A stretch of DNA of 64,000 nt from Kordiimonas sp. SCSIO 12610 (lineage in GTDB: Bacteria; Pseudomonadota; Alphaproteobacteria; Sphingomonadales; Kordiimonadaceae): assembly GCF_024398015.1 (NCBI RefSeq), contig NZ_CP073747.1, positions 1,126,501 through 1,190,500 of the forward strand, written 5' to 3'. Shown here one piece after another: positions 52,586 through 62,597 of this stretch. The position numbers and the translations under genes were made by a program. A model generated the notes under the pieces. That model saw nothing but the letters and a program-made list of their open reading frames with translations, was not told the DNA's origin and did not search any database. Within the stretch, counting starts at the first letter, position 1, and each line of letters starts with the position of its first letter.

Positions 52586-55500
52586 ATGGCCGCTGATTTT
52601 TCTGTATCGACGATTGCATTTGATGATGACCGCTCACACATTAATGCCGCTTATAATAAAACTGAGGATAACCTTGTTACTGATTTGATCGGTGCTTATC
52701 CGTTTGCAAACAGTCCGGCCAGAAACGGTGTTAAAAACCGTGCGGGCAAATATGTAACTGTTGCGCGCTCGCGTGAGAGCGAAAGGGGCCTATTGGATAC
52801 ATTCTTGCAGGAATTTGGCCTTTCTAATCAGGAAGGCGTGGCCTTGATGTGCCTTGCTGAAGCACTGCTTCGTGTGCCAGACGCTGAAACAGCGGACCGT
52901 TTGATCGCAGAGAAAATCAAAGGCGGTGATTGGGGATCACACAAAGGTCAGTCCTCCTCCACATTTGTAAACGCAGCCACATGGGGACTTATGCTGACGG
53001 GGCAGGTTGTGGGCCTTGATACCGAGGTAACAGGAAACACCAAGTCATGGATGAAGGGGCTTGTGGGACGCATGGGCGAACCTGTCGTTAGAACAGCGAT
53101 CAATCAGGCGATGAAGATCATGGGCGGGGAGTTTGTCCTGGGCCGCACGATAGAAGAAGCCATCAAGCGCGATGCCAGCCTGTCGAAAAAGGCTAAGAGG
53201 CCGCCGCTGTGCTCGTTCGATATGTTAGGCGAGGGCGCGCGCACCGATAAGGATGCTGATAACTACTATAAAACATATGCAGCAGCGATTAAGGCCGTTG
53301 CTGAAACCGATATTGCTAACCCATATGCAGGGCATGGTATTTCGGTGAAATTATCAGCACTTCACGCACGGTACGAAGATATTCAGCATGAGCGCGTGAT
53401 GAAAGAACTGTTCCCGCGTATCAAATCGCTCGCGCTCGACGCCAAGGCCGCGAACATGCACCTGACGATCGACGCAGAGGAAGCAAACCGCTTGCATATT
53501 TCGCTCGATATTATCCGTGATCTTGCCCTTGATCCCGACCTTGCTGGCTGGAACGGGCTTGGCCTGGCGCTTCAGTGCTATTCCAAGCGCGCGCTGCCGG
53601 TCCTTGATTGGGTAATTGCGCTCTCAAAATCAGCAGGGCGCCGCATGATGGTGCGTCTGGTCAAAGGCGCTTACTGGGACAGCGAAATCAAGTATGCGCA
53701 GGAAATGGGCTTAGAAGGTTATCCTGTGTTTACCCGTAAGGCATCGACGGATCTTTCCTATATAACAACGGCAAAACGCGCGCTTGAAAACCGCGATGCG
53801 GTATATCCGCAGTTTGCAACCCATAATGCTCATACGATTGCAGCCGTTATGGAAATCGCTGAAACGGTGGATGACAAAAGTGCAGGAATGCCAAGTTTTG
53901 AATTCCAGCGACTGCACGGTATGGGTGACCTTCTCTATAGCGCCGTTAAGGATGTTGATACCATTCCAAATGTGCGAACCTATGCGCCCGTTGGCAATCA
54001 CAAGGATTTGCTTGCTTATCTGGTGCGGCGTCTGCTTGAAAACGGCGCCAACACGTCTTTCGTTAATCGTTTCATGGATGATAAAATTGCGGTGAATGAA
54101 CTTGTTGAAGATCCTGTCACAATCCTGAGTGGGTTTGAAACGTTTGCGCATCCGGCGATTGCGCTTCCCAAAGACATGTTTGGGGAAAGCAGGCTTAACG
54201 CCAAAGGGCTTGATATTACGGATCGTCTCCTTGCGCAACCGCTTATCGCTTCGCTTAACAGCCTGAAAGGCAAGGCATGGGGTGTTGGTAAATCATCCGC
54301 GTCCTCAGAGGTTGTTACGAACCCTGCCAACCGCGCAGATGAAGTTGGGCATATTCTTGAGGCGTCCGCTGACGAAGCGAAAAAAGCGGTTGGTGTTGCC
54401 TTAAGCGCGCAAAAGGCATGGGATTCGATGGGCGGTGTTCGCCGCGGCGAGATCATGGCAAAGGTTGCAGATGCGTTAGAGGCAAATTTCGATCAGTTCA
54501 TGAGCTTACTCATCCGCGAAGCCGGTAAAACCTATGCGGACGGCGTTGCAGAAATTCGCGAAGCCGTTGACTTCTGCCGCTATTATGGTGATCAGGCAAA
54601 ACGTGAATTTGAAGGTGCGAAAAAACTACCGGGGCCAACAGGGGAAGATAATTTATATTCGCTGCATGGGCGCGGTGTGTTTGTTTGTATCAGCCCATGG
54701 AATTTCCCGCTTGCGATCTTTATGGGGCAGGTGGCAGCAGCCCTTGCGGCAGGAAATAGCGTGATTGCGAAACCTGCCGAGCAAACCCCCTTGGTCGCAG
54801 CAGAGGCTGTGCGTATCATGCATGAATGCGGTGTGCCGAAGGACGTGTTGCACCTTGTGCCGGGGCGCGGTGAAACCGTTGGCGCGGAGCTCACGAACGA
54901 TCCACGCATCGGTGGGGTCGCGATGACCGGATCAACTGCTACAGCGAAAATCATTGCGCGTGTGCTCGCGGAACGGGACGGGCCGATCATCCCGTTTATC
55001 GCAGAAACCGGCGGTCAGAACGCGATGTTTGTGGATTCAACAGCGCTTCCTGAACAGGTGGTGGATGACGTTATTCGCTCTGCCTTCCATTCGGCAGGGC
55101 AGCGGTGTTCTGCGCTTCGGCTATTGTATGTGCAAAGCGATATCGCTGACGGCGTGATCGAAATGATCAAAGGCGCGATGGATGAGTTAACTGTTGGCAA
55201 CCCAGCAACGATTAGCACAGACGTGGGGCCTGTGATCGACGAGGAAGCAAGGTCAAACCTTCAGGCGCACTGTGACAAGCTAATAGGCGAGGGTAAACTT
55301 CTTTACAAGCTTGATAAAACGGATGACTTAGAGGGTGGTAGTTTCATCATGCCGCATATGTTTGAGATTAAAAGCATTGGCGAACTCGCGGACGAACAGT
55401 TTGGCCCCATTTTGCATGTGATCAAATATGCGGCTTCTGACCTCGATCGGCACTTAGACGAACTGAGGGATACGGGCTATGGCCTGACGCTTGGTGTTCA

Positions 55501-55741
55501 CAGTAGGATCGAGGGTGTTGCTGACTATATTTTCAAACGTTCGCTTGCGGGCAATACCTATATCAACCGTAATATGATTGGTGCTGTTGTCGGCGTTCAA
55601 CCATTCGGCGGAAAAGGCCTGTCGGGTACGGGGCCAAAGGCAGGTGGGCCGCTTTATATGCACCGCTTTGCCGGCGAGCGTGTTCAAACGATCAATACGG
55701 TTGCAACAGGCGGAAACGCCGACCTTTTGAGTTTGGGGTAA
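52586..55741 (+). CDS. putA: Bifunctional proline dehydrogenase / P5C dehydrogenase
   Basis: 1051 residues. The N-terminal proline dehydrogenase has FAD/proline motifs (HGISVKLSALHARYE, MHLTIDAEEANRLHISLDII, GLALQCYSKRALPVLDWV, VRLVKGAYWDSEIK). The C-terminal aldehyde dehydrogenase has the SPWNFPLAIFMGQVAAALAAG dinucleotide region, FIAETGGQNAMFVDS and the nucleophile Cys in SAGQRCSALRL. There is no N-terminal RHH, so it is the bifunctional type, not the autorepressing trifunctional one, which fits regulation by the divergent Lrp gene. It converts proline to glutamate, membrane-associated through the first domain. ATG 52586 follows GGGAG. Confidence 0.96.
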   Translation: MAADFSVSTIAFDDDRSHINAAYNKTEDNLVTDLIGAYPFANSPARNGVKNRAGKYVTVARSRESERGLLDTFLQEFGLSNQEGVALMCLAEALLRVPDAETADRLIAEKIKGGDWGSHKGQSSSTFVNAATWGLMLTGQVVGLDTEVTGNTKSWMKGLVGRMGEPVVRTAINQAMKIMGGEFVLGRTIEEAIKRDASLSKKAKRPPLCSFDMLGEGARTDKDADNYYKTYAAAIKAVAETDIANPYAGHGISVKLSALHARYEDIQHERVMKELFPRIKSLALDAKAANMHLTIDAEEANRLHISLDIIRDLALDPDLAGWNGLGLALQCYSKRALPVLDWVIALSKSAGRRMMVRLVKGAYWDSEIKYAQEMGLEGYPVFTRKASTDLSYITTAKRALENRDAVYPQFATHNAHTIAAVMEIAETVDDKSAGMPSFEFQRLHGMGDLLYSAVKDVDTIPNVRTYAPVGNHKDLLAYLVRRLLENGANTSFVNRFMDDKIAVNELVEDPVTILSGFETFAHPAIALPKDMFGESRLNAKGLDITDRLLAQPLIASLNSLKGKAWGVGKSSASSEVVTNPANRADEVGHILEASADEAKKAVGVALSAQKAWDSMGGVRRGEIMAKVADALEANFDQFMSLLIREAGKTYADGVAEIREAVDFCRYYGDQAKREFEGAKKLPGPTGEDNLYSLHGRGVFVCISPWNFPLAIFMGQVAAALAAGNSVIAKPAEQTPLVAAEAVRIMHECGVPKDVLHLVPGRGETVGAELTNDPRIGGVAMTGSTATAKIIARVLAERDGPIIPFIAETGGQNAMFVDSTALPEQVVDDVIRSAFHSAGQRCSALRLLYVQSDIADGVIEMIKGAMDELTVGNPATISTDVGPVIDEEARSNLQAHCDKLIGEGKLLYKLDKTDDLEGGSFIMPHMFEIKSIGELADEQFGPILHVIKYAASDLDRHLDELRDTGYGLTLGVHSRIEGVADYIFKRSLAGNTYINRNMIGAVVGVQPFGGKGLSGTGPKAGGPLYMHRFAGERVQTINTVATGGNADLLSLG

Positions 55742-55751
55742 ATCGATAGAT

Positions 55752-55774
55752 TTTAACAGTCATAGGCTGTTAAA
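55752..55774. terminator. Weak hairpin after putA
   Basis: TTTAACAG (55752-55759), 7-nt loop, CTGTTAAA (55767-55774). It is AT-rich and lacks a T-run, so it may pause rather than end transcription. Confidence 0.4.
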
Positions 55775-55890
55775 TACCAACTTATGATCTTGCAATCCTC
55801 CTTCAAGTGTGACTATGGTTTATGGGCTTGGGGGAGGGCTGCATTGTTTCATTTTCCCCGGTGATTTGTATGAATTTAAGGGGAAATGCA

Positions 55891-56655
55891 ATGAGCGATA
55901 ATGGTTTATTACCTGAATTTTCAGTTGGTAATGTTATTTCAGAAACATTTGATGTCTATCTTAAGAACTTGGTGAAGTTTATTCTTTTTGGAATTGCAGC
56001 TTATGTTCCATTTGTAGCGATTATGTCGGTTATTTTTGGTGTTGGTATTTTCACTTCCGATCCTTCGGCGATTAATACGAGTGCTGCTGATGGGGTTATT
56101 ATCGCCACTATTATAGTTTCAATTGCATCTTTAGTGATTGTTTACATTGTCCAAGGAGCAGTTATTTTTGCCACTGTGGAGGGCAGCGTTGGACGTCAAG
56201 CCAGTTTAGGTCAAATGATTTCAATTGGGCTAAAATATCTGCTTCCGCTTATTGGTGTGGGGATAATGGTTAGCCTTGTGGCAGGGCTTGGATATATTTT
56301 GTTGATTATCCCCGGTATCATCATTCAGCTTGGCTTGTCTGTTGCGGTGCCTTGTATGATCGCGGAACAGCGCGGCGTGTTTGATAGTATGAGCCGGAGT
56401 TTTGACCTTACCAAAGGTTATAAGTGGCAGATTTTAGGTGTATTCATTATAATTGTTATCCTTTATTTCATTGTTTCGTTCATTTTAAATTTTGTTGGTG
56501 TCATGGCAGGATCAATCGGAGCCATCATCGTCTCAGTCATTACCTACGGTGTTTCTGCTACATTCTTTGCAGTGGTGTCTGCTGTTATTTACACGAATTT
56601 ACGAGCATCGAAGGAAGGCGTCGACACATCTGAGATCGCTAAAGTCTTCGAGTAA
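55891..56655 (+). CDS. Multi-pass membrane protein, paralogue 1 of 4
   Basis: 254 residues from ATG 55891, preceded by AAGGGGAAA. About five to six hydrophobic segments. It has the P-x-x-x-x-E-Q-x-G motif seen in YciC/GPDPase-membrane-domain-like proteins: VAVPCMIAEQRGVFDSMSRS followed by FDLTKGYKWQILGVFI. It ends with YTNLRASKEGVDTSEIAKVF, a motif shared with its three neighbours. Function unknown; such families are thought to handle membrane lipids or secreted products. The first of a tandem set. Confidence 0.8.
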   Translation: MSDNGLLPEFSVGNVISETFDVYLKNLVKFILFGIAAYVPFVAIMSVIFGVGIFTSDPSAINTSAADGVIIATIIVSIASLVIVYIVQGAVIFATVEGSVGRQASLGQMISIGLKYLLPLIGVGIMVSLVAGLGYILLIIPGIIIQLGLSVAVPCMIAEQRGVFDSMSRSFDLTKGYKWQILGVFIIIVILYFIVSFILNFVGVMAGSIGAIIVSVITYGVSATFFAVVSAVIYTNLRASKEGVDTSEIAKVFE

Positions 56656-56678
56656 AGGATCGTTTTAGACCACTTATG

Positions 56679-56698
56679 GGGAAGGGGGCTTCCTTCCC
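56679..56698 (+). terminator. Hairpin between paralogues 1 and 2
   Basis: GGGAAGG (56679-56685), GGGCTT loop, CCTTCCC (56692-56698). No clear T-run; it may act as a transcript-processing or attenuating stem within the array. Confidence 0.45.
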
Positions 56699-56724
56699 TA
56701 TTTCGGGCATATTTCTGAGGGGGA

Positions 56725-57576
56725 ATGAATGATAGATTGGGCTCAAAAATGAATGGTTTCAATAAGCCATTTCGGATTGGAACCGTTTTAAGTGAGAGTT
56801 TTAAAGCGTATTTTGGTAATTTTTTTAAGTTTCTGATATTCGCCCTTGTTCTTTTTATTCCGCTTACTGCGGTTTTTGCAGGGCTGACCTATAGCGAAAT
56901 ATTTGACACAAACAGGGTCAGCAACCTTGGTATCTCGCCCATACTGGTGCTTGCCAGTCTGGCGGGTGCTTTTTTCTACATGCTGACAGCTTTTTTAATT
57001 CAGATTGGTATCGTCTCGGCGACAATTGAATTCAGTTCTGGGCGGTCGATTAATTTTTCTACTATGTTCGAGCGCGGTGTTGAAAACATAGCAGGCGCAA
57101 TTGGTATCTCCCTGATTTTGTTTGCAGGGATGATGGGCATAATGTTTCTTGCTTTTCTTGCGGGTGGGGCGCTCTCTAGTATGTTCGGGATTGGTCTTTT
57201 AAGCATTTTTATTGTGGTGCTTTCTTTCATTATCATTGTTGCCTTGATGACAGGTGCCAGTATTGCAATCCCAGTTTTGATTGCTGAAGAAAAGGGTGTT
57301 CTTAAATCATTGAAACGCAGCTTTGAACTGAGCAAGGGGCGCAAGTGGGAGATGTTTGGTATATTCCTGATTACCAGCGTTCTTTACTTTATCGTCGCGT
57401 TTTTGATCCAGATTGGAATGGCCCTTGGCGGTGAAATTATGGTCTTTGCGTCGCAAGTGCTGATTTATGTATTTTCCACCTCATTTTTTGCCGTGGTTGT
57501 TGCGGTTGTTTACACCAATTTGCGCATATCGAAGGAAGGTGCAGACACCTCAGAAATTGCAAAGGTTTTTCAGTAG
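56725..57576 (+). CDS. Multi-pass membrane protein, paralogue 2 of 4
   Basis: 283 residues, ATG 56725 preceded by GAGGGGG. The layout is as for paralogue 1: multiple hydrophobic helices, the ASIAIPVLIAEEKGVLKSLK/RSFELSKGRKWEMFG motif, and the C-terminal YTNLRISKEGADTSEIAKVFQ. A longer polar loop between the middle helices distinguishes it. Pairwise likeness to paralogue 1 is obvious in the C-terminal 110 residues and weaker at the start, so the array arose by old tandem duplication. Confidence 0.8.
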   Translation: MNDRLGSKMNGFNKPFRIGTVLSESFKAYFGNFFKFLIFALVLFIPLTAVFAGLTYSEIFDTNRVSNLGISPILVLASLAGAFFYMLTAFLIQIGIVSATIEFSSGRSINFSTMFERGVENIAGAIGISLILFAGMMGIMFLAFLAGGALSSMFGIGLLSIFIVVLSFIIIVALMTGASIAIPVLIAEEKGVLKSLKRSFELSKGRKWEMFGIFLITSVLYFIVAFLIQIGMALGGEIMVFASQVLIYVFSTSFFAVVVAVVYTNLRISKEGADTSEIAKVFQ

Positions 57577-57611
57577 ATTTCTATTTGCAGAAAATAACTA
57601 GGGGGATGTAA

Positions 57612-58523
57612 ATGCGGCAGGTGAAGTTAAATGACGTTAAAAAAGGAACCAGAATAGACAAGCCAGTTCTGAGGGAAGACCCCCTCACAGCTCAAATGGC
57701 AAAAGTCAAAAAAGCTAATCTAGGATCATCTAAAGAGGCTTCTGAACCTGTTCCTATTAGTGACTATCCTAAGCTTGGTATGCAAGACCTTGTTATTGAG
57801 GCTTTTGGTATATTTAGCGATAGTTTTAGCCGACTGGTCGTGCTTTTTGTTATCATGTTAGGTATTACTGCATTTACTCAAATATTTTTGTTCCCGAACT
57901 TGAGTAACTTGTATGTATCGGGTTTTAATACTCAAACAATTATAGCTTTGATTGCAACCTCGTTCGTATCAATAATGATACATAATATTATGGCTGCTTT
58001 TGTTGTAAAAATTGCGCTCGAACAAATGACAGGAGAAAAAAAGACAAATACTCTAAGTTGGTTTTTCTCTAATTTTCTTTTCATTACATTACTGTCATTT
58101 CTCATCGCAGGCCTCGTCGTAATTGCGGGGCTATTCTTTGTTTTACCAGGTATTTATCTTAATCTTGCACTATTTGTTGTAATCCCAGTTTATATATACG
58201 AACAAAAATTTCCTCAGGCTGCACTTTTGCGGAGCATAGATTTAACGAAAGGCTATATAGGTCACGTTTTCCTTCTAAACTTAGGAATTACCTTAACGCT
58301 TATAATCGTATTTTGGGTAGCATCGCTTCCTATCAATTTGATATTCTCTGCCAATAATGAAAGCTTTTACACGCTATCTCAATGGGTGGTAGTGATTAGC
58401 GAAATTCTGAAATCTACGCTCAATTTCTTCGCAGTCTCTACATTGTCGGCAGTTATATATATGCGTCTTCGCTATATCAAGGAGGGGCACAGTAACCAAG
58501 ATATTGAAGCCGTTTTTGAATAG
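57612..58523 (+). CDS. Multi-pass membrane protein, paralogue 3 of 4
   Basis: 303 residues with an extra ~60-residue Lys-rich N-terminal cytoplasmic segment (RQVKLNDVKKGTRIDKPVLR). The membrane part has the family motif FVVIPVYIYEQKFPQAALLR followed by SIDLTKGYIGHVF and ends MRLRYIKEGHSNQDIEAVFE. GGGGGATGTAA at the start supplies an SD (AGGGGG). It differs from paralogues 1 and 2 in being more AT-rich and diverged, so the copies are not recent. Confidence 0.78.
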   Translation: MRQVKLNDVKKGTRIDKPVLREDPLTAQMAKVKKANLGSSKEASEPVPISDYPKLGMQDLVIEAFGIFSDSFSRLVVLFVIMLGITAFTQIFLFPNLSNLYVSGFNTQTIIALIATSFVSIMIHNIMAAFVVKIALEQMTGEKKTNTLSWFFSNFLFITLLSFLIAGLVVIAGLFFVLPGIYLNLALFVVIPVYIYEQKFPQAALLRSIDLTKGYIGHVFLLNLGITLTLIIVFWVASLPINLIFSANNESFYTLSQWVVVISEILKSTLNFFAVSTLSAVIYMRLRYIKEGHSNQDIEAVFE

Positions 58524-58535
58524 AAAAAGATATCC

Positions 58536-59291
58536 ATGGAAAATGATATAAAATTAGGAAGCATCCTTAAGGAGACATTTGAGGTCTTCTCGGTAAATAT
58601 TATTCCGATACTGTTGCTGAGTGTTCCATTGCATATTGCTTATTTATTTGGCTGGCCCATTTTAGAAAAGTTTTTGTACCTTAATACACGTATATCTGGT
58701 TTTTTCGGGGAATATACATATCCGGTATTTAACGCTGTTTTTTCAGGATTGGTCGAAGCCATAACAGCAGTATTGGTTATGTGGTATTTGACCAGAAAGT
58801 CTTTTCACGTGTCTCGCAAAAAATTGCTGACTATCGTCACCGTTTGGACGGCAATACTGATCATCCTTTACCTACCTGGCGAGTATCTCGATCAGGTAGA
58901 AGATCAATACAGTAAAATGATACCAGCAACACTATCAACGTTGATTGCCTTCTTTTTGTTGATCAGGTTATCGCTGGTGGTGCCTGTTTGTTTTTATGAG
59001 CAGAAGCAGGGGTTAAAGCAATCATTGATGAAAAGTCATATCCTTATCATAGGATATGGATGGCTCTTTTTTGCTTCTATCATGATGTTCGGGATTGCTA
59101 TGGCGGTAGCGTTTTATCTGCAGGATTTGTTTTATGTTGATGAACCGGAATGGCTAAACGACATATTTTCGTCGTTGATAACAGGCATGAGTAGCTCCTT
59201 ATCCGCTGTCCTTGCTTTGACATGGTATCGTCACCTCAGCGGCGAGGCAGGCGTAAACTCTAAGGACAGTATACGCCAGATTTTTGAATAG
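58536..59291 (+). CDS. Multi-pass membrane protein, paralogue 4 of 4
   Basis: 251 residues starting 13 bp after paralogue 3. It has about six hydrophobic segments, a central motif RLSLVVPVCFYEQKQGLKQS and LMKSHILIIGYGWLF, and a diverged C-terminus (TWYRHLSGEAGVNSKDSIRQIFE). The motif is weaker than in paralogues 1-2 but the P-x-x-x-x-EQKQG core is intact. It ends 5 bp from the stop of the convergent RDD gene, the end of the MoxR-type operon. Confidence 0.75.
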   Translation: MENDIKLGSILKETFEVFSVNIIPILLLSVPLHIAYLFGWPILEKFLYLNTRISGFFGEYTYPVFNAVFSGLVEAITAVLVMWYLTRKSFHVSRKKLLTIVTVWTAILIILYLPGEYLDQVEDQYSKMIPATLSTLIAFFLLIRLSLVVPVCFYEQKQGLKQSLMKSHILIIGYGWLFFASIMMFGIAMAVAFYLQDLFYVDEPEWLNDIFSSLITGMSSSLSAVLALTWYRHLSGEAGVNSKDSIRQIFE

Positions 59292-59295
59292 TGCG

Positions 59296-60204
59296 CTATT
59301 TTTCAAATTTGTTTTCTTTGCGTTTGCCCATCAGTAAACCGCCTTCCAGGTGTTTGCGAAGCGCTGCATAAAAAGCTGACAGGAAGGCATCCATTTCGGA
59401 ATTGTTTACCGTATCTGACCATTTTATCTTCTTGATAATAGCGCGGCCCGCGGCAAGTCGTTTTTCGGCGTTGGTGTTGGTATCATCCCGCATCAATTCC
59501 TCCAGCGTTTGCAATTCGTATACGCCGTAAATTCCAAGTTGCTTGGCCGTGAAGATATAGGGGCTTGCCTGAGTATCCGCAGTCTTTGGTGCTTTTTGAC
59601 TTACATCCTCTAGAAGTGTGATTTTTGGTTCCTTGATCACAATCGTCCCCGCGATTAAATCCCCTGCACGCAGATTGTCACGGTTGAACATGGGTAGGCA
59701 AACCAGTATAGCCGCCCACACAAAGGCAAAGAAACGCATCAGCCCATCTGCTGCCCCAACGCCTGAACCCGACAATAAAATCAACATGGGGATAAAAATT
59801 TCGATCTCGCGCACCATGTTTCGGGCAAAGATTGCTTGTGATGTCAAAGGCTTGCCAAAGCGGTCGATCACCCGAATACCAAGTTTTTTCTTGCCGGGCG
59901 TGCGCCCTTGCCAGCGAAGTTCAAAAAACATGAAATAGAAATTTCGAAAGAAAAAGAAGATCAACATAATAGCGATCAATGCAGCCCCGCCGAAATCAAA
60001 CGACCCCAGTAAAAGACCAACCCCCAACATTGTAACGATCATACCAAGAAATAGGATAATCACGTCTATAATAACGGCACCCGCCCGGTCGCCGCGTTCA
60101 GCAAGTTCGACCAAAATTGGTACACCCTCAAGGGTTTCGATTTCGCGTATTTTGGTGGCTCGGCCGTTGTTAACTGTGTAGTTGTTTGCCTCAGGTTTCA
60201 TCAT
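59296..60204 (-). CDS. RDD family membrane protein
   Basis: 302 residues. The RDD domain near residues 30-170 begins with LAERGDRAGAVIIDVIILF (R-x-x-A/G-x-x-I/V-D pattern) and includes LRWQGRTPGKKKLGIRVI and the helix RAGDLIAGTIVI, all typical. A C-terminal helical segment follows with KQLGIYGVYELQTLEELM. RDD proteins close MoxR-type operons and are thought to help membrane protein or channel assembly. Its start overlaps the SpoIIM stop by four bases (ATGA). Confidence 0.9.
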   Translation of the reverse strand: MMKPEANNYTVNNGRATKIREIETLEGVPILVELAERGDRAGAVIIDVIILFLGMIVTMLGVGLLLGSFDFGGAALIAIMLIFFFFRNFYFMFFELRWQGRTPGKKKLGIRVIDRFGKPLTSQAIFARNMVREIEIFIPMLILLSGSGVGAADGLMRFFAFVWAAILVCLPMFNRDNLRAGDLIAGTIVIKEPKITLLEDVSQKAPKTADTQASPYIFTAKQLGIYGVYELQTLEELMRDDTNTNAEKRLAAGRAIIKKIKWSDTVNNSEMDAFLSAFYAALRKHLEGGLLMGKRKENKFEK

Positions 60205-61274
60205 GCCATATCCTTTCGGACAGACGCCGTGTCGTCACCCGTTTCATCACTCATTTCATCACGGGCACCTGATCGTCCGCCAAGGCTGAAATAGAGCACC
60301 CATAAGGCGAAAATTGTCAGTCCAATCACATAACGGGTGACATCATCATTCACAAGCTGACGGGCAAAGCCCTCCAATAAACCAGCAGCAAAAAACATCA
60401 TGACACAGCCAAAGGCAACGATGGCCGCTTGCTTGCCGTGTTTGGCAAGCGATTCCATCCGCGATAGCTTGCCGGGAAAAACATAGTGCCGCGAAATGGC
60501 AAGGCCCGCTGCCCCGCAAATAACAATAGCACTTATTTCTGTGGACCCGTGGATGATCAGCCAACCGCCAAGCTCGTACAAGAGGCCTTTGGACGCAAAC
60601 AGTGATAAAAAGGCGCCCAGCATGGCCCCGTTTGTGAATAAGAGCCAAAGGGTGGGAAGGCCCAAAGCAAATCCAAGCGCAAAAGCCATGATTCCAATGC
60701 GGGCGTTATGTGTGAACAGCATCGTTGCAAACACATCCAGATTGTTTGCTTCCTTGTCTGTTGTATATAAGGTACCGCGTAAATATTCCACATCCGCCCC
60801 GGGTTGCCGGCCACCCGCAAGCTCTTGATTAACGAATGAAAAATACCAATCAGGGTCACTGGCGACTAAAAAGTATGCGGCGATTAAACCAAGCATGAAA
60901 ACGGTTGTCGCCAACCAGAGTTCTTGTCCGATCGAACGCATCGCCTGCGGCCAGGCTTTGGTGAATAACTCGATGAAAGCCCTTGATGTGCTCTGGTGTT
61001 GACCATAAAGCAGGAAATAGGTTCGTGCACTGAGGGCCTCAAGGTATATGACGACATTACGGTCTAATGATATTGAGCGCGCAACCGAAAGCGAAGAAAG
61101 TGCACCGCGATAAAGATGCGGAAGCTCAAGGACCTCGTCTGCATTCAGGGATTTTAACCCTTTTTTTTCCGCCTTTCCGACAAGGCTTTCCAGTTTGGTC
61201 CAGCTTTCTTGTCGTTCGGAGCGGAATTGATAGCTCTTGCTGCTGGCGGATGGGCTTTCGGTGGTGCTTTGCAT
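60201..61274 (-). CDS. Stage II sporulation protein M (SpoIIM) family membrane protein
   Basis: 357 residues. The N-terminal cytoplasmic ~90 residues contain the RGALSSLSVARSISLDRNVV segment of the SpoIIM/DUF95 family, followed by about six hydrophobic segments. These include the motif GIMAFALGFALGLPTLWLLFTNGAMLGAF and GSTEISAIVICGAAGL, which are conserved in the family. In non-sporulating bacteria such proteins sit in MoxR-DUF58 clusters, presumably as membrane partners. It overlaps the DUF58 stop by one base at 61274. Confidence 0.9.
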   Translation of the reverse strand: MQSTTESPSASSKSYQFRSERQESWTKLESLVGKAEKKGLKSLNADEVLELPHLYRGALSSLSVARSISLDRNVVIYLEALSARTYFLLYGQHQSTSRAFIELFTKAWPQAMRSIGQELWLATTVFMLGLIAAYFLVASDPDWYFSFVNQELAGGRQPGADVEYLRGTLYTTDKEANNLDVFATMLFTHNARIGIMAFALGFALGLPTLWLLFTNGAMLGAFLSLFASKGLLYELGGWLIIHGSTEISAIVICGAAGLAISRHYVFPGKLSRMESLAKHGKQAAIVAFGCVMMFFAAGLLEGFARQLVNDDVTRYVIGLTIFALWVLYFSLGGRSGARDEMSDETGDDTASVRKDMA

Positions 61275-62584
61275 TATACCAGCTCCCGTACCATAATATT
61301 GCGGTATTCACGAAGGAGTTCATTAATCATCATGGCGCTTTTGGGCTCTAGGCATAAAACACCGTGCCTGCGAAGCTTCTTGAATAACACACGTCGTTCT
61401 TTCAATAATTCGCCTGCCGTCATTGCCTGTGAAATATCATCTGTGTCCTCTATCGTTTGCATGGCTCGTTTGTGCAGGAACGGATCCTGTGCCGCGATGA
61501 AAACAACCAGATGATGCCGCGCCATATGAATGATGTTTTCCTGCATCAATTCGGCGGTTGTTGTATCGATAAAATCGGTAAATAAAACAACGAGTGTTCG
61601 ACGGTTTAATCCTTCGGCAAGGCGCGTCATGGCAAGGGTGAAATTTGTTTCTTTGTTGGTTGCCTTCATGCTTGCCATATGATGTTGCAATGTTGTGAAG
61701 GACCGAACGCCGCCAACCGGCTTAATCAAACTGTGAACTTTCTCATCAAAGGCAAAAAGACCAACTCTGTCACCGCTTCTTAGGGCTGCGTGACTTAATG
61801 CAAGGCCCGCGTCAATATTATGATCCAAACGAGTCATGCCATCCAGATGTTCCTGCATCAGGTGGCCTGTATCAAAAGCCAGGATAATCTGATGGTTTCT
61901 CTCGGCTTCATATTCTTTCGTCAAGAGATTCTGGTACCGGGCTGACCTTTTCCAGTCGACTGTTCTGGGGTCCATGCCGGGAATATATTCCCTGAGGCTC
62001 ATGAACTCTGACCCCGTACCTTGTTGAGGATGGGGTCGTTCACCAAAATCACTTCCCGCAGCGCCCGCCAGCGCATCAATATTCGCGAATATCCGTTTAA
62101 GGTTAGGGACAATCGGTATTGTTAATCCAGGGTTTTCTTCTGTTTGCCTGATCACTAATTTTAAAGGTCCAAACCACCGGAACCACAAGGTTTCTATTTC
62201 TGCTGTGCCTCTGGACTTGGGGATTAAATCAATATGAGCTTCGCCGTCTTCCGGTGTGATCATGACAGGCTCCTGCGCGCTTTGGTCCAGTATGTCGTTG
62301 ACCTTTATACTGGCCTCCACGGCGGGAATGGATTGTCCGGCTGCGCTTGTCATAGAAAGTGTTAGTATGCCTGTGGCCGATAGGGGAATTTGCGAAGGTT
62401 CTTCCGCGCTGAAAACAATCTCGCGCGGGTGCGTGCACATGAAGCCGTCAATAAGCATAAGAAATATCAGAAGGATGATATAAAAACCAATCACAGGCAA
62501 AAGGGCAGGGGCAAGCGCGAGCATGAAAATAGAGGCTGGAACTGCCGCTAAAAACAACCAGAATGCACGCATGGAAGGCCGCAT
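61274..62584 (-). CDS. DUF58 domain-containing protein
   Basis: 436 residues. Two hydrophobic segments come first (AFWLFLAAVPASIFML, FYIILLIFLMLIDGF), then a cytoplasmic DUF58 domain with the recognisable GSEFMSLREYIPGMDPRTVDWKRSARYQNLLTKEYE (R-x-Y-x-x-G-D-x-R-x-IDWK-x-SAR pattern) and a vWA-like fold after it (IILAFDTGHLM, GDRVGLFAF, LVVLFTDFIDTT). It is usually the client of the MoxR ATPase. A one-base overlap links it to spoIIM; 13 bp separate it from moxR. Confidence 0.92.
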   Translation of the reverse strand: MRPSMRAFWLFLAAVPASIFMLALAPALLPVIGFYIILLIFLMLIDGFMCTHPREIVFSAEEPSQIPLSATGILTLSMTSAAGQSIPAVEASIKVNDILDQSAQEPVMITPEDGEAHIDLIPKSRGTAEIETLWFRWFGPLKLVIRQTEENPGLTIPIVPNLKRIFANIDALAGAAGSDFGERPHPQQGTGSEFMSLREYIPGMDPRTVDWKRSARYQNLLTKEYEAERNHQIILAFDTGHLMQEHLDGMTRLDHNIDAGLALSHAALRSGDRVGLFAFDEKVHSLIKPVGGVRSFTTLQHHMASMKATNKETNFTLAMTRLAEGLNRRTLVVLFTDFIDTTTAELMQENIIHMARHHLVVFIAAQDPFLHKRAMQTIEDTDDISQAMTAGELLKERRVLFKKLRRHGVLCLEPKSAMMINELLREYRNIMVRELV

Positions 62585-62597
62585 AATATTCCCCTTA